Positions 46,801 through 57,329 are shown, counted from the first letter of the stretch. The stretch is 64,000 nt of DNA from Blasia pusilla (GCA_050084515.1 CM114272.1:23436001-23500000); one strand, 5' to 3'. A program made the numbers and translations. Notes: generated by a model not told the origin, from the letters alone.

Positions 46801-49713
46801 CTGTAAGTGAAGATCTGGTATACACTGAACTTCTAGCTGATTTGCTTTCATTCTTTTATGGAATCTTACTCAGGAAATACTCCCAGCATCATCCTGGATA
46901 TCTGTGATTGTCTAAACTCGAAAAGAAGACCTCTGTATGTGAGGAATAGTGATTATTCATTCATGTTGAGTCTATTCGTGAAAATTTAATGTTTGACACT
47001 CAACATAAAAAAATGTAACATACCCACGACATGGTTGTTTTGAACAAGACTTTTCTTGGCTGCTTAATAGGTGCAGAAAAAAACAGAATGTAGCCAATTA
47101 ATTAAAAATTGATCCACTATGGCTTAATGGAGCTGTGTGATTAATCACCTTCTTATCTGTCCTGGTTAGGTCTTGTTGCGAATAGAAGGATGACTAGAAA
47201 GTCGTTATGAAACTAGAGTATCCTTGAGCACCATTTCGGAACATAAGTACACGACGTCCCACCCGTGCCAATGTGCTTACTAAAGCAAGCTCATGCATAC
47301 TGTGAAATATTTTGGAATGAGCAGAAAGAGAATTTTCTCATGTTTGGATAAGGTTGGTGCATTTCATTTGTCTTGTAAAATACAACGTGGCAGCTTGCGG
47401 AGATATTATTACAATTCAGTTACACTTCTCTTTATGTTCAGGCCTCAATACTGTTACTTGCTTTGATGTAGTTTGAGACCAAAGAGAGCAGTGAACGCTC
47501 AACATTGCCAGCTGTGGACTCCAAAAGGAGAGTAGCCATTGTCGAAAGGAAAGCAGCCGTGGAAGAAATAGCTAAGGATTGGTCTTGATTCCCACCTTCG
47601 ATCCTCGACCTTGTTTTTTACACCACCTAATCGTCTGCAAGTTAGCATTGTAGTTCTACGTAAGCTTTAGTCCAAAGTGCTGCCAGAGACTTTAAATGTA
47701 AGGTTCCAACTGTATTCCTCAATGGACGAATTTTAATTTATACAGTTCTCACTCATTTATCCCTATAGCTGTGAAACTCGTGGTTGCATCGCTAATGAGG
47801 CTTTCTTGGTCAGGGGCTTCAAGAACGAGCGAACGGCTCATGCGTACCTAAAAGCTCGAGATAGAACTACGAAGACAGCTAAAGAATTGGCTCATCAATA
47901 TTCTCTCCGAGGTGTGTGACTGTAGAATTCCTCGGTAACCTTCACTTCATAACCTTTCCATGTGAGTAGACCTCAAATCTGAAAAACTGTTCTGCAGGAT
48001 TTCTGAACTTGCTCTGTATTTCAGTGGTTCCAGCCTGTTTTGCATATTGTTCTACAAGAGGACTCTGCCCCGTAGATCCATACAATTTGAATTGAGTTGC
48101 TCCTAAGAAGCATGCACTTGCAATGGCTGCACTAAATTGTCTGTTGCGGAGTAGACCAAACAATTTGAATTGAAGGGCTGCGAAAAGTGCTTGCACTGGC
48201 AAAGGCTGCACTAAATTGTCTCTAGTGGAACTGGCTGCTATATAAGGGGGAGTCACTGGAAGGCGAGAGTTCCGCAAGTTTATATCAGCTTTTCTGATCC
48301 AATACGTCTCACTGAGTTCTCTCATCTCCTAATGTGTCTGTACACTCTGTAGCATGGAGCTTTGTCACTAGCGTATAGTTTGACTGGGAAATATGAATGT
48401 CAAGAAGTGCTTACTTAGTAGCCAGCTGCATCCAATCTGTACATGTCTTGAAAAGTTAGTTTTCCCGGACGATAAATGCTGGTTTGAGGGACCTGTTCCA
48501 GAAGCTCTTTTGCGTTCTCTGCTGTGATTTGAAAGATCTAGTCGTTCATGTTGTTTTGAGGATATTGCTCGTGATTCGCTTGGGGAGGGGGCATAGCTTT
48601 GCCATCTTTATGTCTTGATTGTTTCTTGGAAGTTTAGATCCAACAACACGACTCAAGCGCTTCAAGGCAAGAATGGGAAGATCATCTCCAGGTAGTGCCC
48701 TTTTAACCAAGGAATCTGAGAAGATCTCTTCTTCCTTCTTCTTGTTCTTTACTGGAATCTACGTTGCTATATCACAAGGTTGGAGAACAGCTGTGAAATG
48801 AGTGAATGAATGAAGTAGAAACTCGTGACCCGTAGCAACCGAGTCAGTAGGATATGGTCACATCGGTAGTTCCAATTTGAATTACTTTGGGACAAGTCTC
48901 GTCACGTTCCCAAATTTTGTCATATTCAGAAATTTCAAGCGCTGTTAGCTTGTTCCAGCGTGTGTGACCTTGTCTGAGCATAATCGGTACTGTGTTCATA
49001 CAGCAGCTAATGCCGAGGAGAGCACTTTCAGAAAAAATCTATCAGAGCAGATTCATGACAGCGGACTTTGTGAACCCAAATTATGTCGTCCTTCAGGCCA
49101 TGTCGCTAACGTGCAGGAGAGAATTTTACCTTGCGCTACGGAAACTTCTGTAGATACGAAAATGGCAAGTCGTTGTCTCTAATCTCATCATTTTTCCTAT
49201 ACATCGAGTCTAGCATAACTATCATGGACGTGGCTTTCGGTCACATCTTGGGCTCAGCTCACTTCATGCAAACCTGAAAGTTTCATGAATTGTCATCTTC
49301 TTTTGAGGGAGAGCAACCTTGCAACTCTTACTCCCATGTAAACTGACGATAAGAACGAGAAGTGTAAGGTGTTTTCTAGCGACTTTTTTCAACAGGCTGA
49401 TAGCGTAAAAATCAAATTTTGTTTCATGTTTATGTTTTAGTTAGATGCATGCATCTTCATTAGGAATAGTAGTAATAATGGCCATCCATTCTTTGCGTCG
49501 TTCTCATAATACCTTGGAGCTTTACCGTGTAAAATCTCATAAATTGCGCAGAAAGATGCTGGTGCTAAATTGGAAGCCCGCCAAGATGCACGGAAACGGA
49601 CTATGAAAAGCGGTCAGGAAGAGTTGTCACCATGGCACATTCCTACGTTAGATCTGAACTCTTCGCTGCAAGTACGACTTATTCATGATCGGCAGGAGAG
49701 CGGCCGAAAATAG
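25866..49713 (+). CDS. LRRIQ1: LRRIQ1-like leucine-rich-repeat and IQ-motif protein, retrotransposon in intron 4
   Basis: Exons: 25866-25980, 27269-28221, 29208-29275, 29863-29986, 42250-44808, 45078-46802, 47472-47581, 47814-47911, 48638-48691, 49004-49164, 49552-49713. All phases agree and give 2042 residues. Order of parts: an N-terminal KELDAVSIS motif like the start of animal LRRIQ1; an acidic region; a coiled coil (about 310-420); a first IQ motif near 445 (VRIQAWVRGFTCRRKY); LRRs at about 995-1330; three IQ-like motifs at about 1565-1655; and an IAKDWGF motif near 1883. IQ motifs bind calmodulin. Animal LRRIQ1 is linked to ciliated cells, so a role in sperm flagella is inferred. Intron 4 (12.3 kb) contains a gypsy element, and its two sides join in phase 0 with a good acceptor at 42249. 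The last intron but one is skipped by a CAGCAG tandem acceptor (49001-49006), and the last intron (49165-49551) has a GC donor. The alternative is two separate genes split at the large intron. Confidence 0.78.
29987..32533 (+). other. LRRIQ1 intron 4, 5' part
   Basis: Very AT-rich intronic DNA with homopolymer T and A runs and no exon-like frame. It starts with the donor CAG|GTGAAG at 29987. The last 200 nt before the gypsy insertion are less AT-rich and contain repeated TTGCG/GCAAC-type words, probably from an older repeat. Confidence 0.6.
32534..32977 (+). repeat. 5' LTR (truncated)
   Basis: It aligns with 39885-40366 from its TGTCACATC start to a CTTTATTTTTA end. It lacks the terminal segment A present at the end of the 3' LTR. 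It also lacks about 38 bp that in the 3' LTR hold a hairpin and the TATA box (gap at about 32779). It keeps two stem-loops: GGGTGAC...GTCACCC at about 32704-32728 and CCCCTTGTAACCTG...CAGGTTACC at about 32731-32764. Confidence 0.8.
33600..34812 (+). pseudogene. gag remnant with two zinc knuckles
   Basis: Several overlapping frames are needed to read the region. Two CCHC-type knuckles are visible: CWTCGGAHRQRDC at 34333-34371 (CX2CX3HX4C spacing) and CDYCHIYGHTRDRC at 34447-34488 (canonical CX2CX4HX4C). A Gly/Pro/Arg-rich tail with RGG-like words follows, then an LLEQRIAAM helix-like segment. These are nucleic-acid-binding parts of a retrotransposon nucleocapsid. The frame changes within the upstream part (33.6-34.3 kb) show decay. 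Confidence 0.75.
35253..35815 (+). pseudogene. Aspartic protease remnant
   Basis: The frame 35253-35540 carries LLDSGAQPLMLGKAACLALGL, with the catalytic Asp in DSGA at 35415-35426. After a stop near 35540 the similarity continues in other frames with VYDVLVGSIVLYPLGF (about 35660-35710) and RPGW. This is a retropepsin that would release gag and pol products. It sits directly before the methyltransferase domain. Confidence 0.75.
35827..37050 (+). pseudogene. C5-cytosine DNA methyltransferase (DNMT) domain inside the retrotransposon, frameshifted
   Basis: Motif order is I-IV-VI-VIII-IX-X, not the permuted order of plant DRM enzymes. Motif I VLDLFGGISTGLAA is at about 36160-36201; YLYVERNETAR after a frameshift is at about 36224-36257; motif IV VIAGWPSQGHS is at about 36406-36438; motif VI YILENV is at about 36548-36565; motif VIII GLRAHRPPLWW is at about 36630-36662; ERERAMGFATGTT is at about 36944-36982; and RRQVLGR of motif X is at about 37010-37028. 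The closest family by motif wording looks to be DNMT3-like. The catalytic Cys of motif IV is Ser (codon 36425-36427), and there is a frameshift after motif I, so this copy is inactive. The target-recognition region between VIII and IX is short. A domain this complete between protease and RT cannot be explained by ordinary gypsy coding content. Confidence 0.85.
37350..37977 (+). pseudogene. Reverse transcriptase remnant, catalytic YxDD region deleted
   Basis: The frame 37600-37977 reads typical gypsy RT: LLEAGLVEL, MCGDYRPINRQT, LDLRAGYHQLPI, TTFWGIDRFG and FLPFGLKNAPAEFQR. The sequence preceding it (37440-37600) continues the similarity through two stops. Right after QR(G)V the sequence jumps to the RNase H end, so the YxDD box, thumb and most of RNase H are missing. 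The copies at 7.3-6.7 kb and 57.18-57.30 kb still carry parts of this segment. Confidence 0.85.
37978..38329 (+). pseudogene. RNase H end and RT-integrase linker remnant
   Basis: EFEVVHRPGRLNQDADGLSRNP is the conserved end of gypsy RNase H (the RP...N..ADxLSR pattern). It is followed by an acidic linker that leads to the integrase zinc-binding region. It is fused directly to the truncated RT because of the internal deletion. Confidence 0.75.
38330..39500 (+). pseudogene. Integrase remnant (HHCC, DDE core, C-terminal domain)
   Basis: The HHCC zinc finger is at about 38430-38570 (HAHEELGHFG ... CMVCDR). The core shows DFEGPLPL near 38640 (interrupted by a short shift), LTDQGTEF at about 38815-38838 and DHHEADGLAERVVQT at about 38898-38943, which are the D, D and E regions. 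A stop at about 38985 and another near 39180 break the frame. The C-terminal part (ATIRGGGYRPGIRRFHPGDYVYLQ, then VREVLSTGVLMLEG) is the GPY/F-like DNA-binding region. The integrase joins cDNA to chromosomal DNA; here it is dead. Confidence 0.85.
39530..39673 (+). pseudogene. C-terminal PHD finger of the element
   Basis: The sequence after the integrase C-terminal domain reads CMLC, nine residues, CDGC, SRGWHMSC, LNPPF, and VVPTGRWMC before a stop. This is the C4HC3 pattern of a PHD finger, lacking only the last Cys. The aromatic GW and the W before the final cysteine pair match H3-tail-reading PHD fingers. Chromoviruses carry a chromodomain at this position. The same domain is present at 4.7 kb and 59.1 kb, so it belonged to the family ancestor. 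Confidence 0.85.
39885..40508 (+). repeat. 3' LTR
   Basis: It starts with TATCACATC (TG changed to TA) and ends GCGCACGACA at the TTCG duplication. It contains the GGTAACCTG/CAGGTTACC stem-loop (40085-40108), a perfect 10-bp hairpin GGGAAGAGCC/GGCTCTTCCC with a TTTT loop (40130-40153), and a CTATATAAG TATA box (40158-40166). Its last 134 bp (segment A, about 40375-40508) are also present just upstream at 39749-39882, between the PHD finger and the LTR start. Confidence 0.75.
40130..40166 (+). promoter_or_regulatory. LTR promoter core: hairpin plus TATA box
   Basis: A perfect 10-bp inverted repeat with a four-T loop is followed after four bases by CTATATAAG. This is the obvious LTR core promoter. 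In the 5' LTR exactly this block is missing, so the element's own promoter is gone, whereas the copy in the 3' LTR points out of the element into LRRIQ1 intron 4. Confidence 0.6.
40509..42249 (+). other. LRRIQ1 intron 4, 3' part
   Basis: AT-rich intronic DNA ending in a pyrimidine-rich acceptor (TTGTTGTTGCTCTCTTATGTTCGCACAG region) at 42249. It includes a small inverted repeat (40677-40706) built of TTAGGG/TTTAGG words. An open frame from 42061 reads into the next exon, but its first 63 codons lie across the acceptor and look intronic. Confidence 0.6.
40677..40706. repeat. Short inverted repeat with telomere-like words
   Basis: The arms TCTTAGGGT (40677-40685) and ACCCTAAGA (40698-40706) enclose TTAGGATTTAGG. 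Similar GTCCGTC/GACGGAC words lie just outside, extending the symmetry with a gap. Both arms contain AAACCCTA-type telo-box sequence. Confidence 0.6.
48082..48220. repeat. Two diverged tandem units in an LRRIQ1 intron
   Basis: Unit 1 (48082-48141) and unit 2 (48160-48220) both begin ACAATTTGAATTGA and end GGCTGCACTAAATTGTC, with a period of about 78 bp. Each unit has inverted ends (ACAATTT/AAATTGT) and so could fold into its own hairpin. They lie in the intron between exons 47814-47911 and 48638-48691. Confidence 0.75.
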
Positions 49714-51709
49714 GAATATTATATCACAGAATTCATATAGATGAGACATTCTTGATTCTTTTCGGTTATCTTCTCGTTGGTTAGCCCGTTCCTCAGTAAG
49801 AAGACATAGAATTTCTCAGCACCGTGAAGATCACGGGCACGGACGCGACAGCTTCCTGTTGCACAATTCAAGATCGGCCGAGAATGTTGTGTAAGAGACG
49901 CCATTAGAGGAGTGGACGTATTCACAGGAATCTACAAGAAGTTATATCTCGAATCAAATGACGAAATGGTAATTTAGTGAGAGAAAAACTTGGAAAAAGA
50001 TTGCGGACATCACAATTGGGTTCACTTGATGTACTGATTGCCGTTAGCGGAAGGGATCCACGGAGTTGGCGATTTCAAGTTTGTTCTTTGCCAGATGGAT
50101 GCTAACTTATAAATACCTAGCGTGACTTTGTATGGCAACCTGATGAGTAACACTACGGCAGTGTCCAGTCTCGGCGTGAAACGCTCGTAGGTTGTCAGGA
50201 GCATCAGGCATAAAATAGTTCAAATTTACAGTGTGGGATTACATCGGACGTTAAGACAATCGCGGGTGACGACACGGCTGAGTAGCATGTCACGTAGAGA
50301 TGCTACTCAACATCTCTACGCGCCACGCTTTGTAGTGGTGAAACAGTATTCATCGAAATTGTCTCTGATATAATCATGTTGTCATTATTCAAAGCACGAG
50401 ACATTTCATTCGTTTCTCATCGAAATCTTTGCACATGGCAATGCCCACGCAAGTTAAGTAACCATCACCCCATATTCCGCCCAACTTCAAAAATCATATG
50501 GTGCTCGATGACTCCGCCGGACACCTAAGACTGAATTCGACACCTACACCTCGGAGAATTTTTCCACTAACTTGAGATGTGATCATGGTATCTTTGCTCC
50601 TGGATCGTAAGTCCCAAAGTCCGCACATGCCCGGGGAGTAGTGATAAGGAAAAGCACGATGAAAGAGGTTTTTCACCTACTGAGCGACTTTAAAACCTCT
50701 GCAGGTCTGCCAGAGCGAATAGCAGAATCGTATCTAACTCTCAGACAATCGTATGCAGAGTGGAGGTAGTTGAGTCTTGTACAACAGTTGAATTTTACAG
50801 TGTTGGACAACATAAAGAGACCATGATGCCCTCATGAAACCTAATGCCCTCATGATCTGACGAGGCTTGTATGAATCCTACCTTAACTGGCGATTGAAAC
50901 TACAACCTGCTGAAATTATCAGGTCAGAATTCAAGTAATGTTAGTAACTATCACCTTGGTGTCAAATCAGTATTAAGTCCCCTGGAGAATTCACCCCATA
51001 ACTAGTGAAGAAGCTAGAAAGAAACCCGAACCTCTGCAGTTCGAGGTACACAATTTGTCTGACATTTGCGGAGAAAAAATTGTCCACACCATGAAGCTTG
51101 AGCTGAAGCTTTACAAACTGAGTCGATCTGCGAGGCAGCCTTAATCAAACTATCCCAACATATCTAAAACTTTGCCACAAGTAACAAAATAATTGCTTGC
51201 GAAAAGCCCCCAAATTGTTGTTGTCAAGCCAACTTCACAGACACAACACTTGCAAGACCTGCAAACCGGGACATTCAAGCTACCTAGCTAGATACACATT
51301 TCCACCCTCTTATCGACCAGTCGAATCAAGAACCCTAAATGCTTTACCAACAAATGGCACCAAGATGTCATTAAAGAAAATCAGTTTTGCCAACACATGA
51401 CACCAAGAGTAGTGACATCCCTTGGTCCCAATTCCAAACAATATACGCTGCTCAGAAGATCCCAGGTGCCATAACCTTGTCGACACCTATGGTTCAAGAC
51501 TCATCAACATCCTACACTGTAATCATTCATCAAATCATGGGCATATTCCTGCTTTACAACTATTTACATTCACAAACCAAACATCCACAAAATAATATTG
51601 CCCCATGAACAAAGATCTGGCGATCCGGTCAACCTAAATGGTATTACTTTGGTGAACAAATAGAATTCTATTTACACATAATTCCCTGTGTTGAAAGCCA
51701 TCTTCTTGC
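49714..51709. other. Convergent intergenic region between LRRIQ1 and BPA1
   Basis: The two flanking genes point at each other, so this 2 kb should hold both 3' UTRs. No coding frame with a recognisable motif is present. A compact double hairpin lies at 50279-50320. Confidence 0.55.
50279..50320. other. Two overlapping, mutually exclusive hairpins
   Basis: Hairpin 1: TGAGTAGCAT (50279-50288) pairs with ATGCTACTCA (50300-50309), with an 11-nt loop. Hairpin 2: CGTAGAGATG (50293-50302) pairs with CATCTCTACG (50311-50320), with an 8-nt loop. Both stems are perfect 10-bp repeats, and they share bases 50300-50302, so only one can form fully at a time. It lies about 570 nt past the LRRIQ1 stop codon. 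Confidence 0.75.
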
Positions 51710-54126
51710 CTAAAGAACCAAGCCCTGCGCTGGTGATGGCTTGGTTGTTTCACCACCACCGACCTGCCCAGAATATGCCTGCAAAGGTGCCTCATACCCA
51801 CGAGAGCTCGGATACCTCACCGGCGCATTTTCAGCTGCTGAACTCAGAGAAACGGCAGCAGGCTCAGTTGAACGCACTCTTGAGTAACCATCACCGTAAG
51901 GATAACCAGGATCATGTGCTCCTCCCTCTCTTTGACCTTCACTTGAGGCAGCCTTCTCTTTGACCTTTTGACCAGCTTCAGCCGCAGCTTTTGCAACCTT
52001 GTTAAATGCACCAGTTACCCAGCTTGCTCCCGTTAAAACATACCTGTTTTTCATTATTGCAGAACTGGCAATGTTTACTTTCTCTTCTGCTACTGCAAAA
52101 GCTGACTTTGTCTTTCCCGAAATCTGGTACTTCTCATCCACGTCCTTGAGTTGCTGATTAACCACTGAGGTACCTGCAGTGATCTTTTCAGTGAGTCCAA
52201 GCTTCGTGTTGACTGAAGATACCGTGGCAGCAGCTGTTGCAGTCAAGCCATGCTTCTCATCAAATTGCTTGGCTTTGCTCATTGCATCCTTGCCCAACAA
52301 AAAGCCTTTTGCCAACATTTCAGTAATTACAACTTGGGCCCTGTTTTCTGTAGGTGGTTGAGCGGCAACACTTTCCTCATGATGGGAATCCTACAATGCA
52401 CCATGCAAAAATTACTTTAGTGATCCTTCAGTCGTGTAGAAACTTGTCTCGTGTTAAGAAAGAATCCACAATGGATGCCGATAGAGTTTACATCAACCAC
52501 ATTAGAAAACACTAAGCAGGCACCTGACTCTCCCAATTATAGGCAACCACTACTCTGGACATGGAATAAAGCATGGGAAGGGGTAAGAATTCAGCACATG
52601 TTCCCTACAGGGTGTGTAACCTAGAATGGCAAGAATGGACCCTATAACCCAAGCGAGAACTGCCACATCAAACTAGAGATGGTATTTCTTTGACACCTTA
52701 TCTTCACAGTTCCTGCGGAGACCACAGGTCATACATGGATTTCAACAAAATTGGTTTAAGCAGATATTAACGATTGCAGAAGAGAATAATTGATACTACC
52801 TGCACTTGTTCTCAAAGACTACATATGTGCTTTTCATGCCCATCATATACATTGTGCACATGATAGGCCATAAACGCCCATACCTCCACTCCAATTAAAA
52901 CCACACTCGATCAAACATACTGATGAGACACTATTTACAAATACACAGTGGAGCTCTTTCATACTGAATGCTATTACAACATGCTACCAAAAAGTCCAAC
53001 AGGCGTACATATACCAGAACTCTCGACAGCTGGAGATGATAAGTTAGCAGCACTCGGACAGATGCACAATTCCATGTAATGTACATTTCCTTACGAATTC
53101 AACTTTAAGAATGTGCAAATAGTTAGAGGGATACACTTCCAAAAAGCACACCGATACACGGGATGAACACACAATCCACTTACCAATTCATCGTCACTCT
53201 CTTGATTATCACGCGGTAGCACATACCCCTCCATTCGAATGATGCTCACTGGTTTATCCACGATTGTAGCTCCCTACAAGAGTAACACATCCACAATTCC
53301 ATCAGCACCGAGTTATCGGGTGCAATCTCAAATGTATACACAGATCTCAACTGGTCTAAATAAATTTCTCAGGTGTCTTGAAACTTGTGTAAAGCAGGGA
53401 TTTAGATCTATCAAGACCTCGCCAGCCAGGTTCAGAAGACAGCTGCCAGAAAAAAATCCAGATCGCGTACTCACAGAAAGGAGAAGGGCTGTTTCGAGTG
53501 CATCAGCATTCTTAAAAGTTACAAATGCAACCTTCGACCAATCCCCTTCTCTGCAAAGACGAGGACGGGAAGATCGTTATCTTCAAATCGGCACAACCAA
53601 CATATTATTCCCGAATAAGTGAGCTGTAGACTTAAATTAACTTGATTCCAGACATAAGTGAAATAGGCACCTTTGAAGCTCGATATGAGTAATTTCTCCA
53701 GAAAAGGTGAAAAAGTCCCGAATGTCATCTTCAGTGGCTTGAAGCGAGACGCTTCCGACACGAACCGTATTTTCCTAGATCCGGATAAAACGATGGTGAG
53801 AAAATCTCTCCATGACAATCCAGGTGCGACAAGGGACGTGAAATTATCCATCTTGGACATACACACAAACGCGACACACACCTGAAGAGCAAACTACATT
53901 ACCTCTTCCACTTTCCTACAATAACAGCCGCCAAGTTGAGAAACGCGATTCCTGAATATACACTAATCCCTCTTCCACTACACTACCATCACCGCAATTG
54001 TTCTCCAAGTCATACAAGTCATAAAGGACGAGCCAGATCTACGCTCCCTAGCGAGTCTCTGGCATGATTCCTCCACGCACACGCTACTTCCACACATCCA
54101 AGCCACACAGATTCACTCACCGGCAT
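51710..54126 (-). CDS. BPA1: BPA1-like RNA-recognition-motif protein (binding partner of ACD11 family)
   Basis: Minus-strand exons: 54126-54121, 53774-53671, 53550-53475, 53273-53184, 52390-51710; phases agree and give 318 residues. An N-terminal RRM spans about residues 3-70 (TVRVGSVSLQATEDDIRDFF, VAFVTFKNADALETALLL). The middle has VSIIRMEGYVLP. The C-terminal half carries MLAKGFLLGKDAMSKAKQFD, GLTEKITAGTSVVNQQ and NRYVLTGASWVTGAFNKVAK, the plant-specific helical region shared by BPA1 proteins. In Arabidopsis, BPA1 binds ACD11, a sphingolipid-transfer protein linked to cell-death control; the function here is inferred by family. Exon 1 supplies only ATG CCG before a strong GTGAGT donor, which fixes the start at 54126. 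The tail is Gly/Pro/Tyr-rich and somewhat longer than in Arabidopsis. Confidence 0.9.
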
Positions 54127-54900
54127 CGTAGGAGTGTCCAGATTGTCTCGCAACGTCCAGCAAGATCAAGACAGGACCCTCTTAATCACTCAGTGCTCGC
54201 TCCCACCGATGCCGAAATCGATGCTACCGGCGTCAGTCAGAGACACAAAACCTCGAAAGATATCCTGACACCTCTCCGCTCCGTCGATCGCTCTCTGGAG
54301 TGCCTGCTCGCGTCGTCCTTGCGTACTTCCAAAGAAAGAAACCGATCAGAAAACCTCAGAAAGCTACGAATGCAGCGCTGTGAAGGAGACAAAGCGGAGA
54401 AGAAGCCCAAGCGCAGGAAATCTGCGCAACAAACTCGAGCTTGGTGCGAGCTCGCAGCAGGCGAGTGAGTGAAAAGCAGTAGAGACGGACAGACAGATTG
54501 ATTGACAGGCGGCCAGAGGGACGGGAAGAAAAGAACGCGTTCCGTCCTGTTTTTGCCAGCAACAAAGGCCACGGCACGCGCCCTGCGACCGCCGGCCCGC
54601 GTCACGCCATTTGAAACACACCACTGCACCCACTTTTGAATACTGGATCCACGACCCGCGGCAGCCATCGGGGCCTATGACGACCTCAGAACCGAGGCAG
54701 GCGTGTGCGCCAATGATCGCTACCAGTTATTATCATGTCACGCCGCCTGGAATATCTGGACCAGTAATCTGTGTCTGGCGTCCTGACGAGGCGCCCGCTT
54801 GAACTACAGAGGAACGTCGCGAGTTCCACCAGTTCGCTTGACGAGCACGTACAGTGGCGCGGGGCCCGGTCCACAGTTCCCGGATTTGCGTCGAATTCAC
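54127..54900 (-). promoter_or_regulatory. BPA1 5' UTR and promoter
   Basis: A GC-richer stretch upstream of the BPA1 start, with dense short frames on both strands but no domain. It is typical of a 5' UTR and proximal promoter. No TATA box was placed. After about 54.9 kb the composition drops to AT-rich repeat-like DNA with no genes up to the gypsy relic at 55.92 kb. Confidence 0.5.
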
Positions 54901-57329
54901 AACTTCAGTGAGTTCCCTTATTTGTGGGACTAGTGGACTTACTACCGGCCATTCTCGTTGGAGTGATCATTTATATAATCATAAACTTTTCTAACTATTT
55001 TATCTCATTTTTAATGTTTTCGAAATGTAATACATTGTCATGAGAAAATTTCCTCTTTCAGTCTATAGGGAAAATTTTGATTGAGGCATATACCTTCTAT
55101 TTTAATAGTATAGATTACGTCATGCTTGCCCTTGGATTTTTTCAAACATCGCTATTTAAACGTTTTCTTTTAAATATTCCATTTTTCTTGAACTTCTATT
55201 GTCAAGAATAGTCTTTGGGTACGGATAGCCCCTATTGATTTTGGGTGAAAATCTATTGGAGTAGAAATTACAAAGGATAGGAGAGTGGAGTAGAAAGTTT
55301 AGAGATTTAGGGTCCAAAGTTTACCAAAGTCCATGTGGCAAAATTATCCCAAAATGGATGGGGAAACATTAATTATCATCATTCTTACCTTGACTTTCTC
55401 TCCTTGCTCTATATATGGAATTGAGTCTAAAGTTATTTTGTGATTCATGTGAAGGCCCCATATTGTCACATCTTCTTTTATACTACTACTTCATTCTCCC
55501 ATTACTTTTAGTTTAGGCCACGGGGATGGACTAGTAGCCCAAATTAATTTGGCACTCATAGAAGTGGTCGTAAAAATAATTTTGTTAGAAAAATGGAATA
55601 GTTTAAAATTACAATTGAATATCAAAAAAGTTGGTAAGAAAATTTACATTAATGAAGTCTTTTCATCTCAATTGAATTAAGTTGTAAAATCTTGATGCTA
55701 ATTTTCTTATATGGTAATTCTAAAATCTATTAGAAAGACTCATAAGGTCCACAAAGAGGTTTACATCCATAAACTCCCAATGTTGATAATAGTATAAAAT
55801 AATATATCTACTAGAAGGTTTTAAAATTTAAAAAGCCTCGCGTTATTCCCTTCTCCATTTAAGTGTCTCCTCTTAAGTGAACTCTTTTTCTTGAAATGAC
55901 ATGTGTCAGCACAATGAGAATCCTTAGAGGACAATGGATGCTATCTTGGGTCCATGATATTCTTCTTAGGTAGTGTTGTGGGATGATAGACCATCATTCG
56001 TAATAGCCAATAGGATGGTGGGGGACTTGAGGATAGCCTTATCTATGTTGGTGAGCTTCCCAACATCCCATGCCTTTTGTTAGAGACGACCACGCAAGAT
56101 ATGGGATGAAGAGACTCGAGCATTGGAAGAGCCCATTCTTTATGAGTGCGAGCGCGCCATAGGGTTTGCTCCGGGTACTATGGCAGTGCCAAACATGACA
56201 AAGGCATCACGGAGATTGGTGTTGGGATAGGCGATGGACCTCAAATGTGTCACATGGATGGTTAGTCTAGGTATGGATGAGCAGAGGCAGATGCAAGTGT
56301 CATCCATGTCGTCACATCCATGAGTTAGCGCATTGCTTACAAGGGCTATAGAGGCATTGGTTGGGGGCGAGATGAGAAGAGATAGGTACCCATGGACTTC
56401 TCGCGATGTCGTTCGAATAGAGAGTGTGGAGGCGGCCAAAGTAGCACATGTTCATTTTTCTAGTGTGGAGCATGATGCAGGAGGTCATAGTGGGGTTTTT
56501 TTTAACATAATTGGTTGCTACATTGCAACCAAAGTCGAAGGTCGTCTCTTCTTCAAGTAAGGTCATGATGGAAACTTGGGAGCCTGTGATAGGTCTCTAG
56601 TTACAAGAGGAGAGAGACAATGGATACATAGATTTTTGAGAGGGCATGTGGGTTTTTTTGTCTCAAGTATGAGAGACTTTGGTACTATGAAGGATCCCAA
56701 GATACAAATAGATTTGGCTAGTGATTCGCCGGTCTTCTGTCAACCCTACACGTTTTCTGACAAGGAGCAAGCCTTAATTTAGAGTAGAAGTCAAGACTTG
56801 TGGAAGGCAAGACTGGTCGAGTTATCGCATGGGAAGTATACATCTGCCATAGTCATTTTGGCACAAAAGGATATGTATGGCAACTAGACGGATAAGCGGA
56901 TGTGTGGAGATTACCGTCTTATCATCCGATAAAAGAGGTCAGATCAGTACGCCATGCCTACTTGTGAGGAAATATTTGATGCGATAGGGAATGCAAAGAT
57001 CTTGAGTACGTACTTTAGATCTCCATCTTGGCTATCATTAGCTTCCTATGAAAATGGAGAACAAGGAGAAGACACCATTGGGGGATAGATTAGTCGGGAG
57101 AGATTGCTTGTATCAATGGCGGTTCTTACCATGTGGATTGAAGAATGCCCCTTCAGAGTTCCAAAGAGTAATGTATATGATTATAGCTGCTTGGATTTTG
57201 TGCGGTGTTACATAGATAATATTCTTATGTTCATTTCCACAATTGAGGAGCATAGGCGTTATTGCAAGGAGGTGTTTTGACGATCGCAATTGCATCGATT
57301 GAAGTTACATCAAGGCAAGTATAGGTTAT

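Noticed and set aside
46803-46907. Reading the LRRIQ1 exon to the stop near 46905 as the protein's end
   Set aside because: A strong GTAAGT donor at 46803 joins in phase to later exons that encode the conserved IAKDWGF segment and run to a stop at 49713.
54064-54668. Frames of 134-143 codons on both strands upstream of BPA1
   Set aside because: They span the BPA1 5' UTR and start region and show no domain; the spliced start at 54126 explains the region better.
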